From Acridotheres tristis (Eukaryota > Chordata > Aves > Passeriformes > Sturnidae): 64,000 nucleotides of DNA. The stretch is from the NCBI GenBank assembly GCA_037013685.1, contig CM072886.1:60318933-60382932 (forward strand). Reading direction: 5' to 3'. Below are positions 49,101 through 63,000 of this stretch, piece after piece. The notes under the pieces are model-generated. The model saw only the letters and a program-made list of their open reading frames with translations, was not told the origin of the DNA and made no database searches. Each line of letters starts with the position of its first letter. Positions within the stretch are counted from its first letter, which is position 1. Made by a program: the position numbers and the translations under genes.

Positions 49101-50003
49101 GATAGCCATTTAAAAACAAAAGTAATCCCACTTTTCTGTTTTTGGTGAATGCCTTGTAGTATGCAAATAGTCTGACAATACTGTATACCTTAAAAACATA
49201 TTTAAGCACCAAAATGTTTCATATAAATTTGAAGACTTTATTCTTTTGTACCCCAGCACAAATCAAGAGTCCCCCTGTACAAAGACAGGGGAGTTACTGT
49301 CACATGCAACTGGCATGAACTCATAATAACCTCCAAAATATTGTAGATATTAGAAGGCACTAATATATATTGTTGATTATAATTCCAGTCACTGGTTATA
49401 AACCTCATGAAATGAATTGCCTCATTTATAATGCATACCATGGGACAACATCTAATTTGGTGACAAGCATGGAGTCTAGCAAGGATTCAATAGAAATATC
49501 TGCTTAAATGACCATGTTCTCACCTAATTACATATATTTTATAAAGCTTTGTTATTTAATATACCTGTTATTATTATTAAATTGAATTTCACATCTTTAA
49601 AAATTCTGGTGAATAAATGTCCTTTTCTCTGTGAGATGCAAGATTAGAGTTTATTTTAAATTGTGACTTTTTGTGAGAAAGATAAGAAAATCAACATATG
49701 CTGTTATCACTCCACACTTTTGAAATAACAAGGTGAAGGCTATCCTTGAAAAGTAATTGATATTCCTGTACAGGTTGAAACTGATATACAAACAGATAAA
49801 GAGAATCCTTCTAGTCTGTGCTTTAGCTGAAAATGCCATACCAATGGTTGTCTTACATGGCCTCCAGTTTCAGACCAGACCTTTGACCTTTTGGACCATT
49901 CTGCTGGTTTACTCTGGCATTTTCAGATGCCTTGGGCCTGTGTAATTTTAGCTGCATAGGTAAGCCACAAAACTACTGAAGTGATGCTGTCTAAGTTAAT
50001 GTT
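40108..50003. other. Intergenic, no gene recognised
   Basis: Unique AT-rich DNA with a hairpin-forming inverted repeat at 43523-43557 and weakly LTR-like sequence at 43430-43830. Open frames are short and unsupported. Confidence 0.5.
43523..43557. repeat. Perfect 10-bp inverted repeat with 15-nt loop
   Basis: GTTAATGGCC (43523-43532) and GGCCATTAAC (43548-43557) are exact reverse complements. The loop carries the E-box CAGCTG. Confidence 0.9.
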
Positions 50004-50555
50004 GTGCAGTGGGTTGACCTTGGCTTGACACCAGGTACCTGCCAAGCTGCTCCCTCACTCCCCTTTGCAGCAGAACTGAGGGGAGAAAATAGGATGAACC
50101 CTCATAGGTCAAAGTCAAGGCAGTTTAATAAAGAAAAAGTGAAGATTGCACAATAAAAAGTAAAAGAAAAAACCCAAACCAAAATATTTTATTCTCTACT
50201 TCCCATCAGCAAGTGATGTCCTCTTGTTTCCCAGGAAGCAATTGCTCTGGAAGGAAAGTGCTGTAAATAACAAATACACCCCCCGCCATTTCCTCCCCTT
50301 TAATTTAGCATTTATATCTGAGCTGACCTCATATGGTGTGGAATATCTCTTTGGTCAGTTTGGGTCAGCTGTCCTGGCTGTGTCCCAAGATATCTCCCAC
50401 CTCCAGCCTGCTGGCAAATTTTGGGGAGACAGCACTGATGCTGTGCCAGCCCTGCTCAGCAGAGCCAAAGCACCTTTCCAGCAACCAATGCAAAGCACAG
50501 CTCTGTGAGGGCTGCTGTGGGGAGAATTAACTCCATCTCAGCCAGACCCAATACA
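50004..50555 (-). mobile_element. Solo LTR of an avian endogenous retrovirus (probably ERVL-like)
   Basis: On the minus strand the element starts TGTATTGGGTCTGGCTGAGA at 50555, passes GCAGCCCTCACAGAGCTGTG and the internal block matching GACCAAAGAGATATTCCA, has AATAAA at 50188-50193, and ends in GGTCAACCCACTGCACA near 50004. This is a common avian LTR type. Neither internal genes nor a second LTR is adjacent, so it is a solo LTR left by recombination. No clear target-site duplication was seen, so the 3' edge could be off by a few bases. Class assignment is from memory. Confidence 0.85.
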
Positions 50556-51959
50556 CACTGCCTACTAAATGATCCTAGGAATGGGCAGAGAGAAAAGGGC
50601 TCAATTGCATGTAATTATTTTGCCCTTAAAATGTCACCTTTACCTTGGATAACAGGTTATTAAAATTCCACTGCTTATCTAGATGAGCAAGTCCACAGTT
50701 TAATGGAGGAACTTGCAATGAAATCTGGTTTTCACTGGTCATTATGGCTAGTTAGAAAGCATAAGGTATGCTTCAATATCATTGGGAAATAATGCAGTGC
50801 TCATTATTATATGAGGTAAAGGCTGTAAAAGTATAGTTCTGTGAAATTTCATTCCTAGATTTCTGGAAACTAGCTCAGATCTATAATACAACCAGATCTG
50901 ATGTAAATTCCAATGCCTGTGGTCTGGTATAAAATAGCTTATTTTTAATCATTTTTTTCTATGTAGTTTTAGCTGTGGTTAATGGCAGTGGTAATGTGAG
51001 GTGTCTGCTATTCTGGCAAAAGCTTCAATAGTAAAAGTAACCATGGTGGACTGAACTGTGGAGTTGAATCCCTGTTTCTATCTGCAGAGTGTTTGCTTTG
51101 TTACAGTCTATTTTGTTTGTAATGAATTTCTATGGGTAAAACAATTTTAGTGGTGTTACTTTGAAGGGGGCTGTTGAGATGTAACAAACCAATTGTATAT
51201 GACTTGGTGCAAGAGGGAGTGGAATGCTCTTCCTAAAGGGATGTGCAAGGTTTGGAACACAAAGAGAGGTTGCTGAAACTTGTTCAGGTGGGGAAATCTT
51301 ATATTGCTGTTCTTGCAGAGTTACTCATCGGGTAAGAATTGTGCAGATGTTTTGTCTTTTAACTGAGTAAATACTTTTATCCTTTGAGCTTTTTATACAC
51401 ATATAGGAAGTTGTTGTTTTGGGTTCTTTTTAAACAACAATTGCATTAAGACAAATAGTTCTTTCATTTAATCAGTTGTTTATTCTCTGTACTAGTCTGG
51501 AATGCTCTCCCAAAGCCCTGAAATTCTGCACCTGCAGCAGGCTTATGCTGTAGTTACAGAACAGGTGCTGTGCCCTGAAAATATGGCCTTCAGGGGAGGT
51601 GTCAGACAGCTTAATTTATCTGTGTTTCTGCACAAACAGAAAGAGGAGAGTGATAGCTGCTGGAGAAACTCTCATGTGGGGGATGGAGGCACTATCTACC
51701 ACACTGACCTGGAACTTTCGTGGGTCTGCTGCTTACCAGGTGCTCAGACTTGGGATGGTGTGGAGTCTGCTGAGGCTTGTCCGTCTGTTTGACTTCCACC
51801 TCCTGCTACATCCGGCTGAGTACCAGTGGTACTGCCAGGGTATGCTGAGTGTACCAAGATTAGCCACAAATTTTGGGACCAGGATGGAGTGTGTATGAAT
51901 AGCCACAGGGTTCTGGGACAAAGATGGGGCTTGTTTCTGAGTGGGATTTGTGAATTAGT
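50556..51959. other. Intergenic, no gene recognised
   Basis: Unique or too diverged to recognise. Open frames at 51502-51898 overlap one another and show no family resemblance. The part after about 51780 may already be an older extension of the CR1 that follows. Confidence 0.45.
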
Positions 51960-52588
51960 GGCACAGGTAAGACTGAGGTACTTGTGTCTTGTGCCTCAAT
52001 CCTCACTAGTGAGGTTTCAGAGGCCTCTGTTCTAATGAAAGAGTTCCAGAAGGGCATTCAGCCTCATCAAGGGACAAGGACCATGTCAGGGAATACTTGG
52101 GAGAACTTGACCCATGCAAGCCAATGGGACAAAACAGGCTGCATTCAAGGCTGCTGAGTGCTGGTTCTTGTCTGTACAAATGTGTGGTCTTGAATAGTCA
52201 TGGAGACTAGGGAAGAGCCCTAATTCCTGGACAAAGCCAAATGCTGTACCTGTCTCCAGGAAAGGTTAAAAGTGCAGCACAGTGAACTGCAGGCTCCTCA
52301 GCCTATCTTCACTCTGTGGGAAAAGCATGGAGGGAGTACTCTTGGAGCAGATCTCTGCATAGATGTAGGAAGTGAGTAAGAACCAGTGTCATGGACTGCC
52401 TTGGATGAAAATCACCTTTTCTGTGAGAACAGTCAGAAAGTGGAATAGATTGCTTGGAGGGCCTCCATTGCTGAAGGCTTTCAAGACTCAATAAAATCCT
52501 GAGTAAGCTGGTTTGATTCTAGCTGGCCTTTTTGAGTGATTGGTTGGATAATAGGCTTCTTGAGGCCCTTCTCACCTGAATGAGTCTG
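51960..52588 (+). mobile_element. Degenerate CR1 LINE, ORF2 fragment joined to 3' end
   Basis: The first part resembles the CR1 reverse-transcriptase region: GAGGTTTCAGAGGCCTCTGT, CAAATGCTGTACCTGTCTCC, and GAACTGCAGGCTCCTCAGCC, which corresponds to the family's conserved NYRPVSL stretch. From about 52430 it matches the 3' end: AAGTGGAATAGATTGCTTGG, CTCCATTGCTGAAGGC, then GGCCCTTCTCACCTGAATGA and GTCTG. The middle of the element is deleted near 52350-52430. The tail is broken by the LTR that starts at 52589 and resumes after it (54015-54029, agacaatgattctat). Confidence 0.75.
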
Positions 52589-54009
52589 TGTCTTGGTTTA
52601 ATTATTTCGTTTCCCGGCCAATGCACCAAATTAATGTCTTAGGTTTGAGTTGCCAATTTAAATAAACTTATTTCTTTCTGTTGTGAGACAGAACCAGGAG
52701 TAAAAGAGCAAGGCAGGCTTAAAACTTGAAAGGGTATAGAAGAAAATTTATTAACTACACAAACAAAAGGGGGGAAAAGGGAAAAAAAAAAAAACAAATC
52801 AGAATAAGATTTTCCAGATCGCTCCTTCCCTCCCTCTCCCAATCTTCATAACAACAAAACAAACATATAACAAATACTTTGGTCAGTGCTCAATTTAGTC
52901 TTTCTCTGTTCACTTCTGGAGAGGGAAGCTTCTTCTTGTTGAAGTTGTAGGGATTTTTCCCACAAGAAGGAAAAAAAAAGTTCTCTTGTGGTTTTATCTT
53001 TCACGATTTGCATCCGCCCGGGAATCTGCAATCGTGACACTCCTCCCAATTCTACAGCCGTCCCAAAGTTGTAGATGTGGGTCATGTCTGTTCCATGGGG
53101 TATTACTTTTAAGAATGAAATGTTCGACAGCAACGATTCTCTCTGTCTCCTTTCTCTCTGCTCAGGCTTCATCTTCAGAAAACTGAAATCCCCTTCTTTT
53201 CTCAGGGCAGAAATTCTCAACACTGGTGTTTTTTAGTCAAATCATCTCCTAAAAAGGAACATTTCCATCTCCCCATGTCTCTTTCCATGGTTTATAGGAA
53301 TATGCAGTACATCAGTTCATTCCTACAATTTCCCAAAAAAGATTTTCAGCCATTTCAGCATCTTCTCATTCTCCTTCCATCTTAAAAAAAAACTTAGCTC
53401 TTACATCACTGACTTCAGAAATCTTCTTATTCCCCTTCATATTCAAAGGGAAGGCTGGAGGCTTTGCAAATCTTATCTGAACACTAAAAAGTTAAAGCTT
53501 AACACAACTACAAATGTTGGGCCAGGCTCAGGCCGCGCTGGGGGGGTGGGGGGGCAGCCGAGGTGCCAATCAGCCTTTGTGGGGCTGGGCTGCAGCCCCA
53601 CACTGCTCATGGCCACCCGGGCAGGCCCGGCCCGGCCGGCAGCATAAAGAGTCAGCCTTCCCCCACGCCAGAGCTGCAGGCCGGTGGAGGAAGAAGCCAT
53701 GAAGGTTTTATCACACAACTCTTCCTCCCCTTAGTCATCGGGTCCCCCTCGTTGGCAAACGGGGCCCAAGCGGCCTCCGAGCCTTCCCCCCCGCATGGGG
53801 GAGAGGGAAACTCGGGTTGGTGTTACCTGCTCAGCCGCCGGAAAGAAAAAGAGACCCAGTTCCGGATTACCTCCTTCAAAATGTGTGTGCACGGAGCGAA
53901 CTGACTTTCTCCGATTGGCTGTTGCAGGTATCCCAAAAACCCCCCACAAAGGAAACTCCTCCAGGAAGAACTCCTTCTGAGTTTCTTCCTCCCAAGTCAA
54001 CCTATCACA
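52589..54009 (-). mobile_element. Long solo LTR of an endogenous retrovirus, inserted into a CR1 tail
   Basis: On the minus strand it starts TGTGATAGGTTGACTTGGG at 54009 and ends AACCAAGACA at 52589, so it has the TG...CA ends of an LTR. AATAAA lies at 52747-52752 followed by about 160 bases of U5-like sequence. The 5-bp flanks are GTCTG (52584-52588) and TTCTG (54010-54014), a 4-of-5 target-site duplication. The U3 part holds a G+C-rich block at 53515-53660. At 1421 bp it is long for an LTR. No gag, pol or env sequence is present. The family (perhaps ERVK-like in passerines) is an inference. Confidence 0.75.
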
Positions 54010-54029
54010 TTCTGAGACAATGATTCTAT

Positions 54030-57000
54030 AGTGGAGAAGGTGTCAGAGGTGGCAGATTAATCCTGTTGTGCTAATTGTCTTTTATGGCAGAACGAATCAG
54101 CAAGGCAGAGACAACTTCCTTGATTACATGAAGATACAAGCCTGTTGGTCTCCATCCATATTGTTGTTTCAGTAGGGGAGTAACTCAAATGTTAGGAAAA
54201 GAGAACTGCAGGTATTAAGGAGGTGAAGAATGCATCTTATTGTGGGTTCTTTTTATCTAATACTTTTCTCTGTGTGATTTTTTTTTTTTTCTCCTAGTGC
54301 TTTGATTTTGTTATTTAAAGGTCATGAACCGTTATGTTAGGGATATAGTTGCAAACAGAAGGACAGCAGATAAATCTGTATGGGATTTTTAAATGGGGAG
54401 AATGGCATTAGTGAACATATGATGTCCATTTGTGAGATCTGGAAGGAGGAAGACGAATCACAGATTTGTAACTTAGAAATTAATGCAGTCATGCAAAACT
54501 TCTGTTATGTGGACTCTGAGGATCTATCTACAGTTGAATTTTTATACTGTGATTGGCATTACACAGATGGGAAAGGAAGATAACATGGTGAGAGAAGTGT
54601 CAGGGCATGAAAGCACAGAAAAGTGTGCTTGTGGTTTTTCTGGTTTTGTGCTTTTCACAAATGCTGCTATTCATAGGTCATCTGAATGGAGGATTTACTT
54701 GACATTGCAGAAAATATTTTCTGCATTCAGTGTAGGAACATTAGCTGTAAGTCTATTCTAGCTGGTGGCAGTTTTGGACACAATGCAATGTTGATAATTT
54801 GATTGTTTACCTAGTATGAATCTTGCATGAGAAACATGGGGACTACAAAGCAGCTTTCAGTTTGCACTTGTCAGTGAGGATTCTGAAAAGGTTATTCATA
54901 TTGGCCTAGTAATGTGCAAAAAAATAATCTTTTAAAATTAGGATTTATGAGTAATTTGGACTTCTGTGCAATGGAGCTATTCACCAAGATACTTGAGGAG
55001 AGAGCCTTTTTTCCTTCGTCTTTTTCTTTTCCTCCTAGAAAGGGGCATGTATTGCAGTCAGGCTCTGCATGTGGGAACTTAAATACATGATGGAGCAGGA
55101 AACAATGTGAATTTGGAATGAGTTGCATTCCTCTGTTGGCCTCAATACTGTCAGAACAGCCTGTTTTCAGAGAACTTGCTCTAGCCCAGAAGCTTCCAAC
55201 TCCAGAAGCTCTTTCAGGTAGTAAAGAGGAGTTAATTGCTTCCCACTACTAGATAGGAACAAACATTCCAACTATTTCATTGATCTATATTCTTAACAAC
55301 AGCACAAATATAGCAAGCTTACATGGCTCTGCTATGGGATGGAAAAAGGGGTTTATGCACTGTAGGATTTGATGGCTGCAGCCCTGGGGAACTCGCCTGT
55401 CATCTCTCCAAATTCACACACCTTTTGTAGAGTCGTGTCAGTGGGACAGCTGGAAGAGAGCCTAGCGTTGCCTAAAGAAGAAGCTTTCTGAAAGAAAGCC
55501 CGTTTACAGGCAGAGGGAACTTTCTGGAACAGTGAATTACTTCCACCTTGTTTCAAGGAGGGAGTGAAGAAAGCTCATGCAAGTCCTTATATTGATTCTA
55601 TATCAGAACACCAGTGTTTTCTTGGTAACTCCAATTTTTGAGGATCACTAGGTCTGTATCCCAAAGGCACCACGCTAAGATAATCTATATTCTGCCTTTC
55701 AGAGAGGTAGACCAGAGTCTACAGAAGTGACAAGTTTGTGGTAGTGTTGTGTGAGTGGCAAAAAAGGGAAACAAGCTCAGACTTCTATTTACTATCTTAA
55801 CTCTCATATTTTTCTGAGAAGAAAAAAATCGAGAGCCTCATGCTATTCACTTAATACTCTGGCAGACAAGTTCTTTTGTAACCATGCAGATTTTTTCTGA
55901 TGCGCAGTTAAACTCCGCGGCTTTGTGTGTTTCGATGTGTCAGTAGATTCTTCCTTCAGGCCTGAGCTGCACTGAAACGTTTTCCATATTGGAATGTGAA
56001 CATGATGTTAGTTGAGACAGTAGTAGCATAGTTGGTGGCATGGTCAGGGCTGCATCAAGTAGCTTGTGATAATGGTGACAATTATTAGCAAAAACCAAGA
56101 ACATAGGTCTTAAACTTGTTTTTAAGTTATTGGTATCAAAAGCTCTTATTGTTGCATGCCATTTCATTATTTCATAGGTATTAACTCAGCAGTGGGGGTG
56201 TAATTGTTGAATTCTACATCTGAATAAATAATGCTTAGCTTTCTGCTTATGGTGTTTGGAAGAATGTTCTTTTTAACCCTGGGAATCCTTTGTTTCCCAC
56301 TCCCCCGGTCTGTATCTACGGGTTTTGGGAAAGGGAGGGGGAGGGGGAAGGAGGAGGGGAAAAAAAAAGGCAAGGTAATTATCTCCACTAATAGTCTGCC
56401 TGCTTGTACTTGATTGAAATGCAGGCTGGCTCTCCTGTATCCCTGATTTTATTCCCAAAGAGAAGTTCCAGTTGTCTACAAAGCCAACACCTTTGGACAG
56501 GCACCATCTGGCCAGCTGCTTATTAACTCCCATGGTCCTGCTGATTCTACTGGTAAAGAGACCAGTCTCAGAGAAAGCAAACTAGAAGGATGCTGCCAGG
56601 GGCCCCAAGATCTCTCTTCCCAAAAGAAAAATGAATTCCATGCAGCCTCCCTAGCGGGAACCATGTAAAAATAATTAAAAGGGTACTGAGGAAAACCAGC
56701 TAATTAAAAAGACTAAACACTGAGTCCTCTTATCCTTGAGGCTGGCCAGGCTTTTCCTGTGGGGAGGCCAGAAGTCAATTGTGTCTTTATGCTGTCATTT
56801 CACTTGCCCTGTTCTGAACCTGTGTGAATGCTCCTTTAAATCCAGGAACAAATCAGGGCACCATGGCTCGCTATGCACCCTCATACCCACGAGATTTTCT
56901 GCCTGGCTTGGGGCTCCCTGGAGATTTTACTGTCCTTCTACTGCACCAGGGGTGGATTCCATTGAGCAGAATTTTTTAAAGTTCGATTTTTTTTTTTTTT

Positions 57001-60000
57001 TATTTTTTCTGCACTAATCCTATGAGAGCAGACGCATAGGATGTCAGGGTGTGCAGGTTTGAAATCTGCTGTCCCATTGCTACCATGTGTCTGAATGGAA
57101 GCATAAAAAAAAGCATATCAGAATCTTTAAGAAAGATAATATGCTGCAAGGAAATCTAAAATTGCTGCTGGAAAAAAATGTTCATTGGTGAGGTATCAGA
57201 GTGCTATACACAGGGAGCTTTAACTTCTGCTGAAAGTTTTTATATGAAAAAAGACTTAGGTCTGTTACTGTATGCTACACCTGTCACCATAGGGATCTTT
57301 TTACATTTTTAAATTGAAGAAGGGTCATTGGCTTTAGGGAGGCATTAGAGGATACTTGTAAATTCATAAATGATCAGATAATGTCTCTGAAAATTTTATT
57401 TCCCCAAAATCTTCTTAAAATCTACTAAAACAGGGAAAAAAAAAAACCTATGCTGGTTTTACAGAAATAAAAGGTAGCACAAGTAGCTATTACATGATAA
57501 CTGCCATACTCTGATTTAAAAAAAAGATTTCTTTTTCCATTATCCGTCGCTAGGTAGTTTCATTGCTAGGCACTATGGTCCAAAAATATTTCTTTGTTTG
57601 AAGTTCTCTGACATAAATTCAAAATGAATCCTCAGATCTTTTCAAAACTGTAAGTCTGATGGAAAAACATATGCTCTTTGATTTCTACTCCAATGTTCAA
57701 TTATTTTGAAGATTGGGGAAAAGAGTAAAATTAACCAGAAATGTCTCTCAGTTTGTGAGAGTCAGGCCATATCACAGTGTATGGCCCCGCTTAAATCCTC
57801 CTATCCTTCTGTCATAGTGTTGGAACTGTGCAGGACTTGTTTTCACCTGCTTGCACTTGGAAACTTGTTCTGAACAAAAACAAAAAGAAAAAAAATGCAA
57901 CAGACTCGGGTACCTGCTTTTTTTTCTTGCTTTCATTCCCTGTTCTTTTTCCAGAGGGATTTCTATTTTTGCCAAGCAAAACACACAGCAGAATTTCTGG
58001 CACTGTTTCTCCTGCGGGGGAATGAATGGTACAACTCATAATCACTAACATTGTGCACAGATGCTCAGAGAGATGATAGAAATGGAAAACTGACCATAAA
58101 GCAGCTGCATTTTGCTGTGATTCCCCTAATGCAGGGTAATCAGAAGTTTTCTATTCTCAGTAATTAAACCAGGGAATATTACACAAAGAGAGCAATGGCT
58201 GCAATGAGTATCAGTAAGTTATCCGCAAAAAGGTGTGAGCATATAAAATATTTTAGTCTGCAGGTTTGATTATTCTGTGTCATATGTGTGGAATCACTTT
58301 TAACATCTGCAAAAAAAAGAAAAAGGAAGAAAAAAAGTTATCAAATAAAGCCTGATAGAATTGGCTTCATCTTTAGCCTATGTGTGTTGCAGCTTCACTT
58401 TTATCATGTTTTACAATCGTGCTTGAGAACAAATGCTGACCAGAAATGGGCAACTGAGGTAAACTTTCATCAGAAGTCACTAGGAATTTAGTCTGTGTGG
58501 GATCAAATGGGATGAAACAGCACACTGGAATAACCTCAGTTCATGTTTGGTGTTAAGCAGTTCCAATGTATATTGCCTACCAGGAACTTCCTTAGCAAAT
58601 CTGCACAGATGAGCAAACCACAATTAGTCACCACAGCCAGAAGATCTAGTACCGAGCTAATCTTCCCCTGCAAGTAAACAGAAAGTATGCTTACTCTGCT
58701 TTGTTTATTCTTTCAAGGGCCTGTGCCAATATATTATCACACCATGCCCAGAGTATTGCTGGAGTATCACTGTGTGTCACGGGGACCAAGGAGAATTGTG
58801 ATGTGAAGCATGGGATTAAAAGGTTTTATTTAAAGGATAATTTCATTAGGGAAAGATATGAATATCAGCTTGGGCAAGAACATTATATGCACCATTTAAA
58901 AAAAAATATTTGAGGTGATAATTAAGGTCTGGAAATCTTAAAAAGAAGTTGAGGCTTACTAAAAAGGTGCATGTGTATGCCTTGACACAAGCTTTATGAA
59001 TGTATAATACAAATAAGTCTTCTTGTCTCTGTGAGTGAGGCTAGCAGTGTTCACCTATATAGTATTTTTTTGAGGAATCTAAATCTGAATAATGAGCATT
59101 AGTAAAAACGGGTAACTAATTCTTTATTTGCTTTTAAATGGCCGTGCTTCTGTTTTGCCACAATACCTTTCAGATGCATCCTTTTTTCACCTTCAAATCT
59201 GGAATACCAGCATCTCAGAAAGATAGTGCAGGATTTTTACTTCTCCTTTCCTTTGAAAACATATTTCAAGGCAGTCTTGACAGAGTAGTTGCTATATATA
59301 ATAGTGCATGTCAGAAAATCTACTGCATGCTACCACAGAAACATTAAAGTGAATGTCTAACTAGAACTAGGCATCCTAAGGCTTATTAGGTGTAATTCTA
59401 TGGAAAGTCTCTTGTTGATTTGGAAGACTGAGGGTGGTTGACTTCTCTTTCAATTCTTGCCTGATGCTTTCCAATATTAAGGGCTGATCTTGAAAAATCT
59501 GAGTGTTTAAACATACAGGTGATATTTCAGGGTCTTTGCATTCATTCCTCCATTCAGAGTAGAGATCAGAATATCCAATGATGGATAGCCTTGTAAATTT
59601 GACTAGATCACAGTTTTTCTAGCATGTAAAGCTTGAAACATGTTTGTTAATTAATTTAATTGCTGCATTTATTAGTAGTCTTTGAGACCTCAGTGGCTGT
59701 CTGTGTCCATTCCTCAAACCCATGTTTTCTCAGATGAACCCACCCAACCTCCTGTTTTTTCTCCTGTCTGACTGGTGGATCATGGACATGGTGTGACCGA
59801 CCGGCTCTTGAAGGCCAGTCCCCAGTGCTCCAAGCAGTCTAGTGACTCTGTATTAGTTCTGCTCAATGGTTAAACTGCAAGATAAGACCCAAGCTCTTGA
59901 GACCTAAAATGCAACTTTTTCTGGTTTCTTAGACAAAGATTGTGTTAACTCCAATCAAGCCAAATGTTCTTAAGTCTGGCCAGTTTTTGTAATCTGAATT

Positions 60001-63000
60001 TTAGTGTTGGGGCCAGGTTTCCAGTGGCTGATCCAACAGATAAACGAAACACATGTGAAATGTCTTAGGCCAACAGGTGTTGCAGCTGATTTTATAATGT
60101 AAAGCTGTAGAAAACAAAATGCCTCAACCATATATGAACCAGTTGTTCTGGCATAAAACTGTCTCCAGTCTTAGAATAGCCTGCTTTGGGAGACATCACA
60201 AAGCATTACAGAATGTTTTTGAGTGACAATTATTTAGAGAAGTTACTGCCCTCATAATGTAATTTTCCAGTGTCAGTATATAATTAGGCAGAATGAATAA
60301 AGAAGACTTTCCATTGTGAAATACAGAGAAGCTGCTGTGCCCCTCCCAGTCCAATGCTGCTGAATAAATCAAATTTAACTTCCAGTTGGGCAACTTCTGG
60401 CTTATTGAGCTTTGAAGCCTGTACTGAGCTTGCTGTTCAAATGGTGCATCTGACTTCTACCTTTGATCTTCAAGGACCCCTTGGAAACATGATGTAAATG
60501 TTTAAAAAATTGAGGTTTTGTTTCCTTTTCTGTGTTTTTGTTTAATTTGAGAACTGTACTTGCGAATCATGTCCTGCATATTGCTGAAAGACAAAATTTT
60601 AGCAATAGCAACAGCAGAACCTGCTGAAAGTCCCATTTTCACCTCAGATGCACCTGAAACCCCATCTCATCCTCCTTGGGAGATGTCAGAATCCTTGTGG
60701 CATCAATTCCTCCTAGATGGTGGAGATTCTTGGCATTTAAGAGGCTGGACTATCAAGTAACTGTCAAATGCTGTTGTAAAAGACTAATTCCACACTGTGA
60801 ACTCTGCGTGCTTCTGTATGTGCAGATGAAAGCTTCAGTTTGGCAGTGCCTTCCAGGTGCTATTGAGCTCTGCCAATTCTGAACTGTGACCTGTGGTTTA
60901 TATTTATTGTTTTCCTTCTGAGAAGCCAAGTGTACCCAATGGTCATGGTTTTATTTAAACATCCTTAAGAACACTCCTTCTGTTTGCTGTCTGTGTTTGG
61001 GACAATTTATATCCTCAACAGATACAGGCACTTGCTAATTGCAGATCATAGCAGAAGCTTCAGGATGAGAAGGAGATATTTGGAGATTGTGACTATCTTT
61101 TAGCAAAAGATACATTATGTCGAATTCTTTGCTTGACTGCTCTTTGTGGTAGGAAATAAAAATCCAGATCTTTACATGGAATGAGCTCATTGGAGGAAAA
61201 ACTCTCAGTTCGGGCCACGGGTTACTGAATGTGGAGTGGAAAAGGGACCTGCCAGAAGAGTGCACCTTGAACAGAAGACCTCTTTGCAGCTGGATGACTG
61301 GAGGACAATGGAGAGAGCTGTGCTGGCAGCTGCGGGTTCTTAATGGCTCTAATGACTTGAGAGGCTTGTTTATTAGCCAACAGCAAACCATGGTTTTTGT
61401 GCTCTTCTGCAGCTAGAAAGCCAAATAACCAAGCAACCAGAGAACTCTGCTGCTTTACAAGGCTTTGTGAACAAGGTTTTGTAACCTCTGTGTCAAAAAT
61501 TGCCGTGATGATTGTGTTCCAGACAAAGAGTCCCAAGCTATCTTACAAAGAAGCAATGATCTACCTGCAGCTAGAATGCCGTGTGGTCTGAGAGCATGAG
61601 ATGCTTCTTAGGGTGGCTGTCTAGTGCCCATGTTTTGTTGTGATGGAGGTGATGTCAGCCCCTCAGCTACCTAGTTTTAATCTTGCTCAGATGTAAACAC
61701 CTTCTGTTGTGACATAGAGCCATGTGGATATGTGGCAATTCCATGATGCTCTTTAAGTGTTTGGGAATGCTCATCAGGATGGCCCCTTTTTGGTCAGGGA
61801 AGAGTGATCATTCTCTCCAGGTACCTCTGCAGGTTGCTCCCCCCACCCTAGCTGAAACAGTTTTATGGTGAGATGAATCACTATCTGGAGATGCTTCTCT
61901 CTCTGTTAAGGCAGCCTAGATGTCTAGTTTAGATTAGATGCTGACTTTTGGACAGCTAAAGATACTGAGATGAATGAAATTCTCTGGACCATTTCCTCTT
62001 TGTGCTTGGAGAATATACCCACATGCCACAGGGGATATTGTTCCTGCAGGATTGTGATAAATAAGAAATAAGGGACTGATCTTCCTCTTTTGGAAAAGCT
62101 TAGAATCAAGATGGAAAAAAAAATCTGTATATATAACCCTTTATTTCAGAGCAGACTTCCATTTTTAGTTTCCCAATCTTTGCCTTTGTGTTGGTAAGGG
62201 CTCATATGCTTGCAGCTGCATAGCTACAGAGATACTGCAAATAGATTGCATCGTAGCAAGCCTGATTGAATTATCTTTTGAGGTTTTTTTTTATTCAACT
62301 TTTGAGGTGAAGTTTCTGCATTTTCCCCAATACTTAATTCTTTTTTCCTAAATGTTTAAAAATGAAACTTAAAAAAAAGTGAGGTATTAATATTTAGAAG
62401 AAGCTCCTGTCACTTAAAACTAGTGGGAGAATACCACCTCCATTCACTGGGATGCTCTTGGAAAGAACAAGCACTTGCTATAGTCTCAAACATAACTTTG
62501 AGATCTGCTTGATCTTTTGTAAATGGTAACATTTAGCTTATGATTAATCAGAAATGATTAATTTAAAGGACTGCATTGATTTTTTTTTTTTTTTTTCTCA
62601 GGTGTAGGGAGGATGGAGGGAGCAAAAGGAGAGCAGAATTTAACTCATCTGAGTGGTTTGGAAACAAATCATCTATTTAGGATATTGGAGCTTAGAAATA
62701 AAATGCACACTAATCAAACATCAACAAACATGAGAAGCCCTACAAATGCCGGAAACAAAGTTGTTTTTGCCAAGAGCAGTTTTTGAAGCCCCTTTTTCTG
62801 TGATATTACAATTTGAGAAAGCAGGATTTGGAAAAGAACTTAAGAGAAATGATCCAACGATCTTCTGGCTGTGGCACTATTCACAAAAGTCCTGGTTGAC
62901 AACTGGGGAAGAGGGGTGGTACAACTCTGTGGCTGTGGAAAGCAGGAGTTTCACTTTTTGTTAGATATATTAAAATCCTCAAGGCTCTGTATTTTACTTC

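Noticed and set aside
51502..51898. Overlapping open frames before the 52-kb CR1
   Set aside because: Short, mutually overlapping and without domains; possibly old transposon debris.
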